Origin: Oncomelania hupensis
Lineage: Eukaryota > Mollusca > Gastropoda > Littorinimorpha > Pomatiopsidae
Assembly: GCA_036898135.1 (NCBI GenBank)
Contig: CM072512.1
Location: forward strand, 41,836,023 to 41,900,022
Length of the DNA: 64,000 nt
Reading direction: 5' to 3'
Part shown: positions 50,631-61,805 of the stretch, one piece after another
Layout of the letters: each line of letters starts with the position of its first letter
Position numbering within the stretch: position 1 is the first letter of the stretch
Made by a program: the position numbers and the translations under genes
Notes under the pieces: generated by a model
The model's database searches: none
What the model saw: the letters and a program-made list of their open reading frames with translations, nothing else
What the model was told of the DNA's origin: nothing

Positions 50631-52181
50631 TGTCACGGTCAGGGGGAGAGAACTAAATAGAAAAGCTAGAGGAAAAGTGAGAAAAGATAGAAATAAAGAG
50701 AAAACCCCTGCCCATTCTTTTCAACAAAAGATGTGACCACATCACAGCCAGGAACTCCAAACACAAATGGATGATTATGTACATTTATTACATATTTTAC
50801 ATAGATGAATAGGATGGAGGCGACTGAAGATGGAGATGAAGGTTAGATGAAGTCATGAAAGTGAGCATGACCGAAGGAAACGATGTACCGTCAATAAAAT
50901 AAAGGTAAAAGTTTCTTCTTCTTTCCTTAGATACTTTGTATAACGTCTCTTAAACTGAATTTTAAAAAAAGTTACCTAAAAGAAGTCTTAAACTGTTACT
51001 GTTCCCCATAATAACCTTTTACCCTCAGTTGCACTAAACTGTAACATAGTATGTAGGGCCTGATCTAACCTCCCTTCTGACCCGAAACATAATAGCTTTA
51101 CTACTTAGCTCAGAGTTCCAAGGAAAGGTCATGTCCAGCGACCTCGGAGAAGACCGAAGACTGAAGACTAAGGACTGAATACGAGCAGCGAGTACGACGT
51201 CGTCGACGGGGAGAAAAACTCCTCTCCCACCAATGGAGACTCCAACAACAACGCGAGGGAAGGAGTAGTCCAATCTACCCCGACACAGGTGAACGATGAC
51301 GACGACGTTGCCGCTAATGACGACAGAAGGATGAAGAGGAGTCGCTCAAGCTGCACGGCGAGACTAACTCAGAACGCCGGCCCAAGTCATAGCAACAGCA
51401 ACCGCCACTTCCCACAGCAAGAGACCTGAAGCTCAGAAAAACCAAAGAGGCTCTATAAAGAGCCTCTTTATCGTACGACGGCCCTGGCATCAACAGCCAC
51501 ACGCAACCGGCCGAAGGGCACCGCTCGAGACGCGAATAACCACGACGGCCACAACCAACGCCACCGACAGCGAAGATGACGACCGCATCTCTCCTTGAAC
51601 ACAGCAGGAACCGCTGCAACCACCTTAACACTGAGAAGAGCCGGACGTCGGGAAACCGTAGCTTCAAGATAACACGGGGTAAACCCGCACCCGTCATGGC
51701 GAAAGCGGTAACAGAGCAAGCTATTAGAGAACCTTACTGCATTACATCTCGACACGGTCTGCCCCCCCCCCCCCCCTCCCTCCCACCACCTAACAAATTA
51801 CCGACGATGTGAACTCGGCCGAAATATTTTAAAGCTGATTGGCTAAAGCAGAATCACAACTGGATAAGGGAAAGGAAGAGGGAGAAAGAAACAATACTCA
51901 TCCTGTACCACACATCCACACTCATCCAGCAGAACGAACAAAAGGTTCTATCAGTGTTCGCATGTGCAAAACCTACACCCAGGAAAACAATTATAAATTT
52001 ATGTTGAACTGCCACAGTGCTCGTGAGAAACAAACCAAGAAAGCAAGAAAGGATCAAGAAGTCGTGCAATAGCTATAAAAAACATTCCATAATGCCTATC
52101 TATTCTCTCACTATCTCACTATCTCTAATTTCCCTCTCACACCCACTCTACCTACTAATACCAATGTCACGACCCGTGACA
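50631..52181. mobile_element. Solo LTR, 1551 bp
   Basis: It begins TGTCACGGTCAGGGG and ends CGACCCGTGACA, with an 8-bp terminal inverted repeat (TGTCACGG/CCGTGACA). It is flanked by the perfect duplication TCCAT (50626-50630 and 52182-52186). The short frames inside (the longest is 127 codons on the minus strand) have no retroviral motifs. The ends resemble those of the 13095-22543 LTR, but I see no wider similarity. Orientation unknown. Confidence 0.85.
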
Positions 52182-52186
52182 TCCAT

Positions 52187-52730
52187 CATTCGCTTGTAAC
52201 CTGTTACCCGTCTACATCTTAGCCCCCTGAGTGAGTTTTATCCGAAGGCAAGGTATAATCAATTTTTATCAAGCCGTTTTACCATAGTACATCCTTTTCA
52301 AGGTATTGCTTTGCTTGCTTTACGTGATAATAGTTGGGCCCTTGAGTTCTTTTAGAAATTTAACAGTTAAAAATAAAGACTGAATTAATTATCTTATTAG
52401 TTACATTTATTATGGGCATAAATATGTTTACTCACAAAACATAATAACAGCCTCGGAGAAAATGTTATTACATTATAGTTAAATGAAATGCACTTAGTTT
52501 TAAGGTACATTTTTAGTATTTTAACATTTGTATTGTAATGTGTTTTGAAGAAGGGGGAATATGTGTATGTTCCTCCAAGTAAAGGGTGTAATAACAGAAA
52601 TGTTGACGACAAAGATGTTGTAACCTAGCTTAGGGATAAACAGACAGTATTGAACAAAAGCCAGGTGTTGTTTTGACAGTTCTCTCAGTGACTGTCCGAG
52701 GCTGGTAAATTAGTCTCCTTGATCTCCCTA
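52187..52730. other. Intergenic DNA, nothing recognised
   Basis: AT-rich; short frames only. Confidence 0.4.
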
Positions 52731-52814
52731 TGCGTTTGCCAAACGTGGACCCTCATAACAGATCTACAACGAAGAATACAAAACATGGAGATAAGGTGCT
52801 ACAGAAGACTTCTG

Positions 52815-53848
52815 GGGTGGAATTCATGGCCAGTTAAATTATAGGCGATGGTTAACGTTACCAACATTGGTTTTGTAACCAACAATGGTATCGTTAACCA
52901 TCGTTTAGCAGATCGCTATTCATGAGCGAGTGTCCACGCATTGTTACTTAACCAAGGCTATTTTTGGGCTGTGCGGGAATATCCGTAAGGGGGCATAATT
53001 CAAGCAGCTGTTTTCCTTCTTTCGTCAACAAAATAGGCCTATAACCCATCGGAATCGTGCAGCCGCACGATTAAAGTCTGGCAATGGTGGCGTGATTAGC
53101 AAGCCTACCGACAGCATGCTGGATATAATAGTGAGCAAGGAGAGCGAGCTTTTTGTTGGGGTGAAAGGAGAGAAATCACTTTTGATCACTTTGTAGTTTG
53201 TAATGTTAGGCCTACATTTTGTTTTTAGACTGAGGTGTCAATTTCTGCCGTTTCTGGGTAGTTTGGAACTTGAAATGTTGTCTTTATTTCGTAGGGTTGC
53301 ATTACCCTACGAGTATAAACTATACAGATACACAATAAGCCTACACATCACCAGTCAAAATCCAACAACAATATTTTAATAATAATAATATTAACCCGTT
53401 TTATTAATATGACAGATTATTAAAGGTGCCAGAGGCATAAAAACAAAGAGTGAGACACACATGTAAAAGTGGTGACAAAACGCCTTGCCGATCACACAGT
53501 TTCAGTCTGTCTACCGCGTTCGTTAACGTGATGATATCATGCCGACGAAAACGAAATTTTGATACCAGTTCCACATCATCAAATTTGTCAAGTGGATTAC
53601 TTCTGTCGCGAAATACTCTCTCTCTCCTCGGAGCTCGTCTCTGTCGAAGTTGCCACCAAACGATGGCCGCCATTTTTAACCAGTGTTCCATTGGTTATCG
53701 GGTGGTGCCCCCTCCGTTAAAATAACCATGGTTAGCAACCGTCGTTAACTCTGCTAAGGCCTCATGAATTTAAAATTTCCAGCTTAACCAACGTCGTTAA
53801 TTTTACCAACATTGGTTAAGCCTTAACCAACGGTCATGAATACCACCC
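52815..53848 (-). mobile_element. Non-autonomous PIF/Harbinger transposon inside the LINE
   Basis: 1034 bp with terminal inverted repeats GGGTGGAATTCATGGCC / GGTCATGAATACCACCC and the 3-bp duplication CTG (52812-52814 and 53849-53851). Deleting it with one CTG restores the LINE reading frame. GGTTAAC-like subterminal motifs occur at both ends. It carries only a transposase N-terminus, so it must rely on an autonomous relative. Confidence 0.85.
53404..53691 (-). CDS. Truncated HARBI1-like transposase N-terminus
   Basis: A 95-codon frame. Residues of about 8-90 read MAAIVWWQLRQRRAPRRERV, NPLDKFDDVELVSKFRFRR, HDIITLTNAVDRL and GVLSPLLHVCLTLCFYASGT. This matches the N-terminal helical part of PIF/Harbinger (HARBI1-like) nucleases. 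The frame ends before the catalytic core, and no DDE motif lies downstream in the element. It is the internal remnant of the 1034-bp element, with no evidence of host use. It is a different family from the relic at 12.7-25.1 kb. Confidence 0.8.
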   Translation of the reverse strand: MEHWLKMAAIVWWQLRQRRAPRRERVFRDRSNPLDKFDDVELVSKFRFRRHDIITLTNAVDRLKLCDRQGVLSPLLHVCLTLCFYASGTFNNLSY

Positions 53849-54199
53849 CTGGACATTTCCTATACCCAGCATATCACTAACAACGAAGTCCGACAAACCA
53901 TCACACAAGCCATTTGACAACACGATGACATGCTCACAGTGGTGAAGAAACGAAAACTCCGATGGTATGGCCACGTAACCAGAGCTTCAGGCTTTGCAAA
54001 AACCATCCTGCAAAAAACGGTGCAGGGACGCAGAAGAAGAGGGAGATAGAAAAAGAGGTGGGCGAGAATGGACTGGCTTTACACTGAGCGAAGCCATGAG
54101 GGTTGCTGAGGACAGAGAAAGATTGAGTACGCTGGTTGCCCCAACGACTTTCGAGTTACGGGATAGGATAGGAGACGGTCACTTCCGATGGTATTACTG

Positions 54200-55496
54200 A
54201 GAACGCCACTAAAGAATTTAACTTAGCCCACTTAAACATCTGACCGGTGTCACTGAACAGCTAAGTAACCACTCGAACCCTATCTCTCTTAATACTACCC
54301 TACATCTCTTCCTTGACACGCCGTTTGAGATGTAGAAGCATGTAACAGGTAAAAGCTAGCCGTCCATGAGGCGTGAAAAGAGAACAAAGACGTCAGAGAA
54401 AAGACCCGCGTGCTCACGAGAACAATATGATTTTGCCGTTGAGATGACTCAGCAATATACTCCCTGCACCCCGGGACAAATGCGCAGTCGCACACGAAGC
54501 GTATTGCCACGAGGGTCAAGGAGCAGACTGGAGTGAAAGCCCTCAGACTGCCCTCACCAAAGACTAGAGACTAGAGTTAGCTTCACCTTTCCAAGAGTCT
54601 AGAAGTAAGTTTACGCTACTATATCGAGTTTTCTAGAACTTTTATGTTTACGGATTGCCATGTAATATTATGATCACGTTATATATATATTTACAGAAAC
54701 TGATTATTGTTTCTGATATATACTACTCAAAATAATACAAGGGCCACTTGGACATATGGGTCTCTCTTTAAATCAAGGGGCATGGTTAGAAAAGCAGCAA
54801 AAGCGCTGCCATTTATACCCAGAAAAAAGCGCCGATTGTTGAACTGAACTAAAAAAATGCAAGCCTTTCGCGTGCAAATCACTTTTTAATATTGAAAATT
54901 TTGCTTTATTAGCAAGACAACAGTAAACTAGGGTTATTTTTTTGTAAAAATTGGGTTTGTTTTTCAACTCAGTGCAGAAAGTTCAAAACTCACACATGTG
55001 ATTACTTGTCGGAATAAGATTGTCTTGAATGTTACTGTAAAGGATAAGTTTTGAAATAAGCAATATAAACGATATTATTGATAGCAGCACAAAATAATTA
55101 AACTAAATGAAATATGAGATGGCCCTTCAATTATTTTGAGTAGTATATTATGCATATTAACCGAGTTAGAAAGTAGGAGATCGACCAGAATCTACCTCAC
55201 CACGTCCGGCCCCGAAGCTACAAGACTCGCCGGATCATTTTGAGAGTGACCAGCCTTCAGAGTGACCACCAGAATTAAACACTCACCGAAACCGACAACT
55301 GTCTCCTCCCAACTGCAACTGATGTCGATACCTCTTTGAAGAAATCGTAGTCCAACAGACACTATATATACTGTAGCACATGATGAAGAAGTCTTGCTAA
55401 AGAACTTCCCCAGCACACTGCACAGCTTATAGTTATGAATTATCTTTAATTAAATCTACTTTAAAATTTGTGTTGAATATATAAAAGTTGAAATCA
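54200..55496. other. Intergenic DNA, nothing recognised
   Basis: It includes a short (AT)n run near 54681 and an AT-rich block at 54640-55170. The short frames show no motifs. Confidence 0.4.
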
Positions 55497-55735
55497 CATA
55501 AATACTACTATCCTATCCCTTAACTCGAAGGTAGTTGGGGCACCACAGATGATCGTTTAACCAGCGTACTCCATCTTTTTCTGTCCTCAGCAACCCTCAT
55601 AGCTTCCCTCAGTGTCAAGCCAGTCCATTCTCGAATGTTGTCATTCCACCTCTTTTTCTGTCTCCCTCTTCTTCAGCCTCCTTGCACCGTGCACCGCAGG
55701 ACGGTCTTTGCAAGGCTTGATACCCTGGTGTCATT
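55497..55735 (-). pseudogene. LINE 3'-end fragment (ORF2 C-terminus, 3' UTR, GGATA tail)
   Basis: The minus strand carries REWTGLTLREAMRVAEDRKR-type coding sequence (55640-55570), then TCTGTGGTGCCCCAACTACC and an AAGGGATAGGATAG tail at about 55505. It belongs to the family seen at 5750, 7752 and 54190. Confidence 0.7.
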
Positions 55736-55817
55736 CTACTTGTATCGTTGTGTGACCACTATAGCTCTTCTTATCCAGAACTCTGGCTACAATATTCTAT
55801 TCAGATACACTGCTATA

Positions 55818-55822
55818 GTGTG
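55818..55822. repeat. Target-site duplication GTGTG (left)
   Basis: Identical to 62453-62457, beyond the right LTR of element 2. Confidence 0.95.
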
Positions 55823-56448
55823 TGTTACACTCAGTTTGATGTTGGTGTTTTCTATCAGTATCTGATTCAGCCCCGATGCTTGAATTCCTGATAGGGTGTA
55901 ACTCAGATTCGTTTATTCACACAGCCCGTCCAAACAGCATACAAGTCACAAAGTCGACGTATGAAGTTTTCCACTTTTATTCAGCACACATCAACAACTG
56001 CATACAATTCTCAACTGAACTCAACAACTTTCACAGCAACTCTCCAAATCACTATCAACAACTTTACTCTCTCAACAGCACACGATTAAATAACCTCTCT
56101 CTCTTCCGGAAGGATTTCGAATACTGTAGAAATGACGCACTGCGACCAATCGAATAAAAGATCGTCATCACTGACTTACGTCAATACATATTTTTATATC
56201 TTCCAGAACGACCTCTTGCTTCGACATGCATCGGGAAATTTCTATCAAGAGTAAACACGCATATCCAGAAGATTCTCAAATAATATCGACTAACGCAAAT
56301 TATCAACGTTATACAAAGCCTCTCCTAACAACAATGCAAACTCAAATCAAAGGTAAATAAACTCCATTATTGAATACTTTGCAAAACGAAACGATTAGAT
56401 CTATCGTGCGCGCTTCCGACATACTTTCGTTCACGTTTCAACGTAACA
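55823..56448 (-). repeat. 3' LTR of Gmr1-like element 2
   Basis: 626 bp, TG...CA bounded (TGTTACACTC...ACGTAACA). By eye it differs from 61827-62452 at one site (G at 56142, C in the other). Confidence 0.96.
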
Positions 56449-56470
56449 TAACCCCCCACTCAAGAAGAAA
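56449..56470 (-). promoter_or_regulatory. Polypurine tract of element 2
   Basis: On the minus strand CTTGAGTGGGGGGTTA directly precedes the 3' LTR. Confidence 0.75.
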
Positions 56471-56656
56471 TTTACCCAATTTCTTTCAACAACGTTGAAA
56501 CGTAATGCACAAACAAAATCCTCAATTGAAACTAATTTAAGACTTTCTGAATACTGTAATTGCGCTCAGCTTATCTACACAGAGTCAATGGTTTTCATCT
56601 TCAAGTCTATCTGGATATTGTCAATGTTCACAGTTCATCCACACAGTCAATGTTCT

Positions 56657-59600
56657 TTACTCACACACTCTGCTGAGGAAGTCCGCACCAACATTGTCCG
56701 ATCCTTTGATAGATTCTACTCGCATGTTAAAGTTCTGCAAGTACATAGCCCATCTCATGATCCGACTGTTCACAAACTTGGCAGAGTTCAAGTAAGTTAG
56801 CGGCTTGTGATCAGTCTGTAGCACGAACTTCACTCCTTGAAGGTACAGTTCGAACTTCCGGATTCCCCATATGATGGCAAGGCACTCTTTCTCCATGGTC
56901 GAGTAATTTTTCTCAGCCCTGGACAGCTTCTTGCTGGCGTAACTGACCGGAAATAGTTTCCCTTCGTGTTCTTGCATCAGTATGGCGCCGATGCCTTCGT
57001 CCGCTGCGTCTGTTCTTAAGACGAATTCTTTGGAAGTGTCAGGCAGTCGTAGCACCGGATCCTTCGAAAGGAGGTCGCGCACAGTCTGGTATGCCCTCTC
57101 CTGAGACGGTCCCCACTGCACTTGGTTTGGACAGCCTTTCCGCACCAGGTCCGACAAGGGTGCTGTGATGGCGGAGTAGTTTGGTACAAACTCCCTGTAG
57201 TATCCAGCCAACCCCAGGAAAGATCGCACCTGCTTCTTGGTTTGGGGACGTGGAGCGTTCAGAATCTTGGTGACGTTTTCTAGTAGAAGCCCCTTTTGTC
57301 CTTCTTTCAGCGAATGGCCGATAAAGTCTACGTTGTCAGTCCCCAGAATGCACTTACTGGGTCTCACGGTCAGGTTGGCTTCTGTGAGACGGTGAAACAG
57401 CTCCCTCAAGGTCTGCAGATGCTCTTTCCAGGTGCGGGTGTGGACTAGCAGGTCGTCCCAGTAACACACGACGTTGTCCATCCCTTTGAGCATCTTCCTC
57501 ATTCCTCTCTTCAGGGTGGCTCCGCTGTTGACCATGCCAAAGGGCATCCTTAGGCACTCGTACGTCCCATCAGGAGTTATGAAAGCAGTCTTTGGTATGT
57601 CCTGTTGACGCACGGGGACTTGCCAATAACCCTTGCTGAGGTCAATCTTTGAGAAGATTTTACTCCCCGATAGTTGGCGGAAGAGGTCTGCTGCGGTAGG
57701 CATCGGCTCAGGGTCGAAGACGGTGATCTTATTAACCTTCCTGTAGTCGATGCATACTCGATTGCTCCCGTCCTTCTTCTTCACGACCACGACAGGGGAT
57801 GCGTAAGGGGAACTGGACTCCCTAATGATGCCCATCTTCAGCATCTCATCGATGTCTTTCTTCAAGGATTCACGGGCCTTGAAAGGGATCGGGAAGGGCT
57901 TGGATCGAACAGGGATATTCGAAGTGAGGTGGACTTCGTGTTGGACCAAAGTTGTAGAGCCAGGGACATCGCTGAAGTTGTGGGGAAACTCGCCCATAAG
58001 GTCCTTGAGCTCCAACTTTTGACCTTCCGTCAAGCTCGGTCCTAGCTTAACATCATCGATGCCTTCTCTGCTGTGGAAGTCTCCCAGTTCCAACAGTTCT
58101 TCGCTGTCAAAGCTGTCGTCGGTCACAGCTGCTGTGGCTGCGTGCACAGTCTCTGATGGCCTTTCCACGTACAGCTTAAGGAGGTTGGCGTGGTATATCT
58201 TGGAATGCTGGCCGACCTTCACCTTGTAGTCGTTGATTCCCACCACGGTCTCCACTTCGTACGGGCCTTTCCACTGCATCAGCAACTTATTGTGATCGGT
58301 AGGTAGTAGCACCAGCACTTTGTTGCCAGGTTTGAACTTCCTGTTCACAGCCCTACGGTCATAGTAGTGCTTTCCACAGTCTTGGGACTTCTTCAGGTTT
58401 TCTCTGGCTATCTCGAGAGTCTGCTCCAGCTTCTCCCGTAGCTCAAACACGTACTGGTAGCTGTTCTTCACCTCTGGGGTGTCTACTTCTTTCGTCCACA
58501 GTTCTTTTAGGATGTGCATCGGCCCTCGGATGGTTCTTCCGTACAGCAGCTCGAACGGAGAAAAGCCGGTGGACTCCTGCGGTACTTCTCTGTAGGCGAA
58601 AAGTAATGCGTTGATGTAGCGATGCCATTGTCTGGGCTGCTCGCTGCACAGTTTCTTCAAGGTGGACTTCAACGTAGCATTGAACTTTTCGACAAGCCCG
58701 TTGCACATTGGATGGTAGGGTGTCGTAGTTAAATGCCGGATGCTCAGCAGTCTGTTGACCTCCTTCATACAGTCAGAGACGAACTGCGTCCCGAGGTCTG
58801 TCAGAATTTCTTCAGGCACTCCAAGTCTACTGAACATGTCCACCAGTGCCTCTGCTACAGTTTCAGTGTCAATCTTCTTCAGTGGCACTGCTTCTGGGTA
58901 CCGAGTCGCATAGTCTACTAAAGTCAGTACCCATCGATGACCTTCTTCACTCGGAGGTCTTATTTCGCCGATTAAGTCTAAGGCCACCCTCTTAAAAGGT
59001 CGGTCGATCAAAGGCATTCTCTGCATTGGCACTTTAGGGACCCTTCCTCGAGGTATGGTCTTCTGGCAAATGTCACATGATCGACAGAAACGGCTGACGT
59101 CCGCATGAAGTCCTGGCCAGTAGAACACCGCCTGGATTCTGTCTGACGTCTTCTTGATGCCTAGGTGACCTCCCATGATTGAGTCATGCGCTACTTCCAT
59201 CACCTGGCGCCTTAGGGGTAACGGTACCAAGACTTGACGTAGTGGTTTCCCTCCGTTGACCCTCGGGTGCTGGAAGATTCGATACAGGATCTTGGCCTTC
59301 ACCTCAAAATAGACCGTACCACTGCCTTTGGTCACGTGGTCTTGGCGGTTCCTGTACTTGTTTAAAGTGCTATCAGCTTCCTGGAGCTGGATCAGCTTAT
59401 CTCTGTCCACGATGGCAGCTTTGGAGTTGTCGGCGACCTTCAGTGGCGTAGACGTCTTGTCTCTCTTGGCCTGGGCCCTGGTAGTAACAGCACCGACGAT
59501 CTCTGGTCGGCAGGGCTGAGCCGGAGTAACCACATTGTCCCGTAGCAGCTCTGTAAGGTCTCCATCGGGAAATGGCAATGGATCCTCCTCCACAACTTCG

Positions 59601-61243
59601 ACGCGTTGGGTTGAGGCAGGACTCCACTCTGGATCGGGGTTGTCGGGTCGTCTCGCGCCGTCGATATTCCCGATCATCAAATCATACAGCGGCTTCTTCA
59701 GGCAAACCGCTTCGACTTCGCCTATGTAGAAAGGGGTGTTGACATGAATCTTCGCAACTGGCGCTTTCAAACATTTGCTGTCGGCCATAAGTGTCCATTT
59801 TGAATCGCCAGTGAACTGTTCTTTAGCGATTAGGTCTTCTCTGACGATGACCCCACTGCAGCCAGAGTCTCTTAAGACAGTCACTTCATGATTTCCGACG
59901 CGTCCCTTGGAAACAGGCATGTTCTGGACGGTCACAGCTGCGCTGGCGACGACGGGGATGGATTTCCCGTTGGCAAGGAGATGTTGGCCATCAGTCATGC
60001 ACTCTTGCACGTCCGCAGGGGTAGCTGTGCGCTTGGTCTCACTCGGAAGAATGACGCTCCCGCCGCACACTTGATGGTCAGATCTACTGTTTTGCCGTTG
60101 ATTGGAGAAACGTCTCTGTCGGTTGCCCGCCGCTGCGTTGTCCGTACTGCTCCGCTGTCCGCTACTTTTGTTTTGAGGACAGTTAGAAGCTCTGTGGTCT
60201 GTAGCGTTGCAGGTGAAACAGCCTCTTGAGTGCCCTTCCCTGGGAGGAGGCGTGGAGTCCGTCTGTCTCTGGCTCGTCTGGCTCCCTTGGATCTGGTTCC
60301 CATGGTTTGCAGTCTTCTGAAAATGTTTCGTCGCGCTGGGTGGCCCCAGGGTTTTCCCATGAGCGATAAGATATCTTTCAGCAGCCTCAGTCACATCTTT
60401 AAGCGTCTGCAGCTTTTGTTCTTCTAAGTGGGTCGCTAGGTCCTTGTGACAGGCATTGAGAAATTGTTCTTTCACAATCAGGTCATGGAGACTGTCGTAA
60501 GACTTCATTTCGCCTGATAACTCCACCCACTTGTGTAGATATGACGACAGGCGCTCCACAAACTGCTTTGGCGTCTCGTCTGACTTAGGCCGGCATTCAC
60601 GGAAGCGTTTACGGTAGCCCTTCTCTGTAAAGTTGTAGCACTGCAACAGGGCCTCTTTCAAGAGGTCGTAGTTTTTGGCGTCATCGTTCGACAGTCTGGT
60701 GTAAACTTCGAGAGCTTGCCCCGTCAGAAGTGCACTCAGTCGAATTGCCCAGTCTTGAGGTTGCCAGTTAGAGCTTTCAGCGAACCTTTCGAATCTCGCC
60801 AGATAACTGTCAATCTGGTCCTTCCCGTCGACGAAAGCTGGCAATTTTGGTGCCGTGTTGTCACTGATAACTTGTGGCGCATGCTGCTGTTGCTGGATGC
60901 GCGCCAACTCTAGTTGGAACTGCCGATCAGCTTCTCTTTCCTCACGCCTGCGCTCATCTTCTCTTTCTTTACGCTGCTCTTCTCTTTCTTGCCGCTGCTG
61001 TTCAATTTCCAGACGCTTCAATTCTAATTCTCTTTCTTCACGGCGACGCTGCTCTTCTAATTCTCGTTCTTCACGGCGACGCTGCTCTTCTACTTCTAGA
61101 CGCTTCTGTTCTAGTTCTATTTCTTTTTCTAGACGCTTCTCTTCCAATTCTCTTTCTCGTATTCTCTCCTGAGACTTGACGTACTCCGTCAGCTGCTTGC
61201 CTTTTAGATTCAGTTCAACCCCTTTCTGCCAGAAGTCAGCCAT
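56657..61243 (-). CDS. gag-pol: Gag-Pol polyprotein of Gmr1-like element 2 (Gag-PR-IN-RT-RH)
   Basis: 1528 codons from MADFWQKGVE with no interruption. A highly charged coiled coil (about 22-120, RRREERELE repeats) leads into capsid-like Gag (130-295). The CCHC knuckle is C342, C345, H350, C355. The protease has a DSG motif at 459. The integrase zinc site is H686, H693, C723, C726, its DDE triad D756, D816, E852, and its GPY motif lies at 993. RT has D1201 and an unusual YWDD at 1261, where YVDD, YMDD or FMDD is more common. RNase H has D1412, E1451/E1453 and D1478. The protein would form particles, copy the RNA and insert the DNA. As in element 1, integrase precedes RT. The two proteins are homologous throughout but clearly different families. 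Confidence 0.95.
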   Translation of the reverse strand: MADFWQKGVELNLKGKQLTEYVKSQERIRERELEEKRLEKEIELEQKRLEVEEQRRREERELEEQRRREERELELKRLEIEQQRQEREEQRKEREDERRREEREADRQFQLELARIQQQQHAPQVISDNTAPKLPAFVDGKDQIDSYLARFERFAESSNWQPQDWAIRLSALLTGQALEVYTRLSNDDAKNYDLLKEALLQCYNFTEKGYRKRFRECRPKSDETPKQFVERLSSYLHKWVELSGEMKSYDSLHDLIVKEQFLNACHKDLATHLEEQKLQTLKDVTEAAERYLIAHGKTLGPPSATKHFQKTANHGNQIQGSQTSQRQTDSTPPPREGHSRGCFTCNATDHRASNCPQNKSSGQRSSTDNAAAGNRQRRFSNQRQNSRSDHQVCGGSVILPSETKRTATPADVQECMTDGQHLLANGKSIPVVASAAVTVQNMPVSKGRVGNHEVTVLRDSGCSGVIVREDLIAKEQFTGDSKWTLMADSKCLKAPVAKIHVNTPFYIGEVEAVCLKKPLYDLMIGNIDGARRPDNPDPEWSPASTQRVEVVEEDPLPFPDGDLTELLRDNVVTPAQPCRPEIVGAVTTRAQAKRDKTSTPLKVADNSKAAIVDRDKLIQLQEADSTLNKYRNRQDHVTKGSGTVYFEVKAKILYRIFQHPRVNGGKPLRQVLVPLPLRRQVMEVAHDSIMGGHLGIKKTSDRIQAVFYWPGLHADVSRFCRSCDICQKTIPRGRVPKVPMQRMPLIDRPFKRVALDLIGEIRPPSEEGHRWVLTLVDYATRYPEAVPLKKIDTETVAEALVDMFSRLGVPEEILTDLGTQFVSDCMKEVNRLLSIRHLTTTPYHPMCNGLVEKFNATLKSTLKKLCSEQPRQWHRYINALLFAYREVPQESTGFSPFELLYGRTIRGPMHILKELWTKEVDTPEVKNSYQYVFELREKLEQTLEIARENLKKSQDCGKHYYDRRAVNRKFKPGNKVLVLLPTDHNKLLMQWKGPYEVETVVGINDYKVKVGQHSKIYHANLLKLYVERPSETVHAATAAVTDDSFDSEELLELGDFHSREGIDDVKLGPSLTEGQKLELKDLMGEFPHNFSDVPGSTTLVQHEVHLTSNIPVRSKPFPIPFKARESLKKDIDEMLKMGIIRESSSPYASPVVVVKKKDGSNRVCIDYRKVNKITVFDPEPMPTAADLFRQLSGSKIFSKIDLSKGYWQVPVRQQDIPKTAFITPDGTYECLRMPFGMVNSGATLKRGMRKMLKGMDNVVCYWDDLLVHTRTWKEHLQTLRELFHRLTEANLTVRPSKCILGTDNVDFIGHSLKEGQKGLLLENVTKILNAPRPQTKKQVRSFLGLAGYYREFVPNYSAITAPLSDLVRKGCPNQVQWGPSQERAYQTVRDLLSKDPVLRLPDTSKEFVLRTDAADEGIGAILMQEHEGKLFPVSYASKKLSRAEKNYSTMEKECLAIIWGIRKFELYLQGVKFVLQTDHKPLTYLNSAKFVNSRIMRWAMYLQNFNMRVESIKGSDNVGADFLSRVCE

Positions 61244-61805
61244 CTTGATGCTTCTGGAAAGTTCTTTTCAAGAAAGTTCTTTTCTAGAAAGTTCTTTTCT
61301 GGAAGGTTCTTCTTCTAGAAAGTTCTTGACTGTAGAGTTCTCTTTTTTTTCTGGAAAGTTCTTGACTGTGCTGTACCTTTCTAGACTGTTCTAGAACAGC
61401 ACGCTTTCTGCAGTAGCGCTGATGCTTGTCACTAGTCGCCTTCGCTGACGCAGGCCCCGCTGTCCTCGTCGTATGCGACGCTGCACCACGCTGGTGTTGA
61501 TGTATACGCTCCTGTGCTGAAGTAGACGCGACGTCCGCTCGCCGCTCTCTGTAACACTGGCGATGTAGCTCCGAGACTGTCCCTCGACGTAGTCTTACGG
61601 CAGCCACGTAGTCCCGATGTGTTGTTCGCTCACGAAGCAACTCTTCAGCGACTACACGCCCTTGCAGTCAACCCGAACCTATCGGTGATGTAGTCCCAGT
61701 ATGTTGGCCCCTCTCGACGCAACTCGTTGGCGGCTACCCTCGATGACTGCCTCTCGTAACGTTGACTCGCTTGTTGTAGCAGTTGAACCCTTGGCTATGG
61801 CGTGA
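61244..61805 (-). other. 5' untranslated leader of element 2
   Basis: About 560 bp between the primer-binding region and the gag start. It has short tandem AAGAACTTTC/GAAAGTTCTT-like units just upstream of the ATG (61255-61390), which could form local structure. Confidence 0.65.

Larger units (their letters stand above)
52731..54195 (+). pseudogene. LINE ORF2 C-terminus and 3' end, split by a Harbinger derivative
   Basis: The plus strand encodes TWTLITDLQRRIQNMEIRCY, RRLL, then after a 1034-bp insertion DISYTQHITNNEVRQTITQ, a stop, and in shifted frames KKRKLRWYGHVTRASG and EWTGLTLSEAMRVAEDRERL. This is the C-terminal region of the same kind of LINE as at 5750-7560. It ends at about 54180 with a GGATAGGATAG tail. 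The stop and frameshifts show it is dead. Only the last few hundred codons are present (5'-truncated). Confidence 0.75.

Noticed and set aside
51314..51697. 127-codon minus-strand frame
   Set aside because: It lies wholly in the TCCAT-flanked solo LTR, has an odd Arg/Ser/Cys-rich composition and no motif.
57674..58045. 123-codon plus-strand frame within element 2
   Set aside because: Antisense shadow of the RT region of gag-pol.
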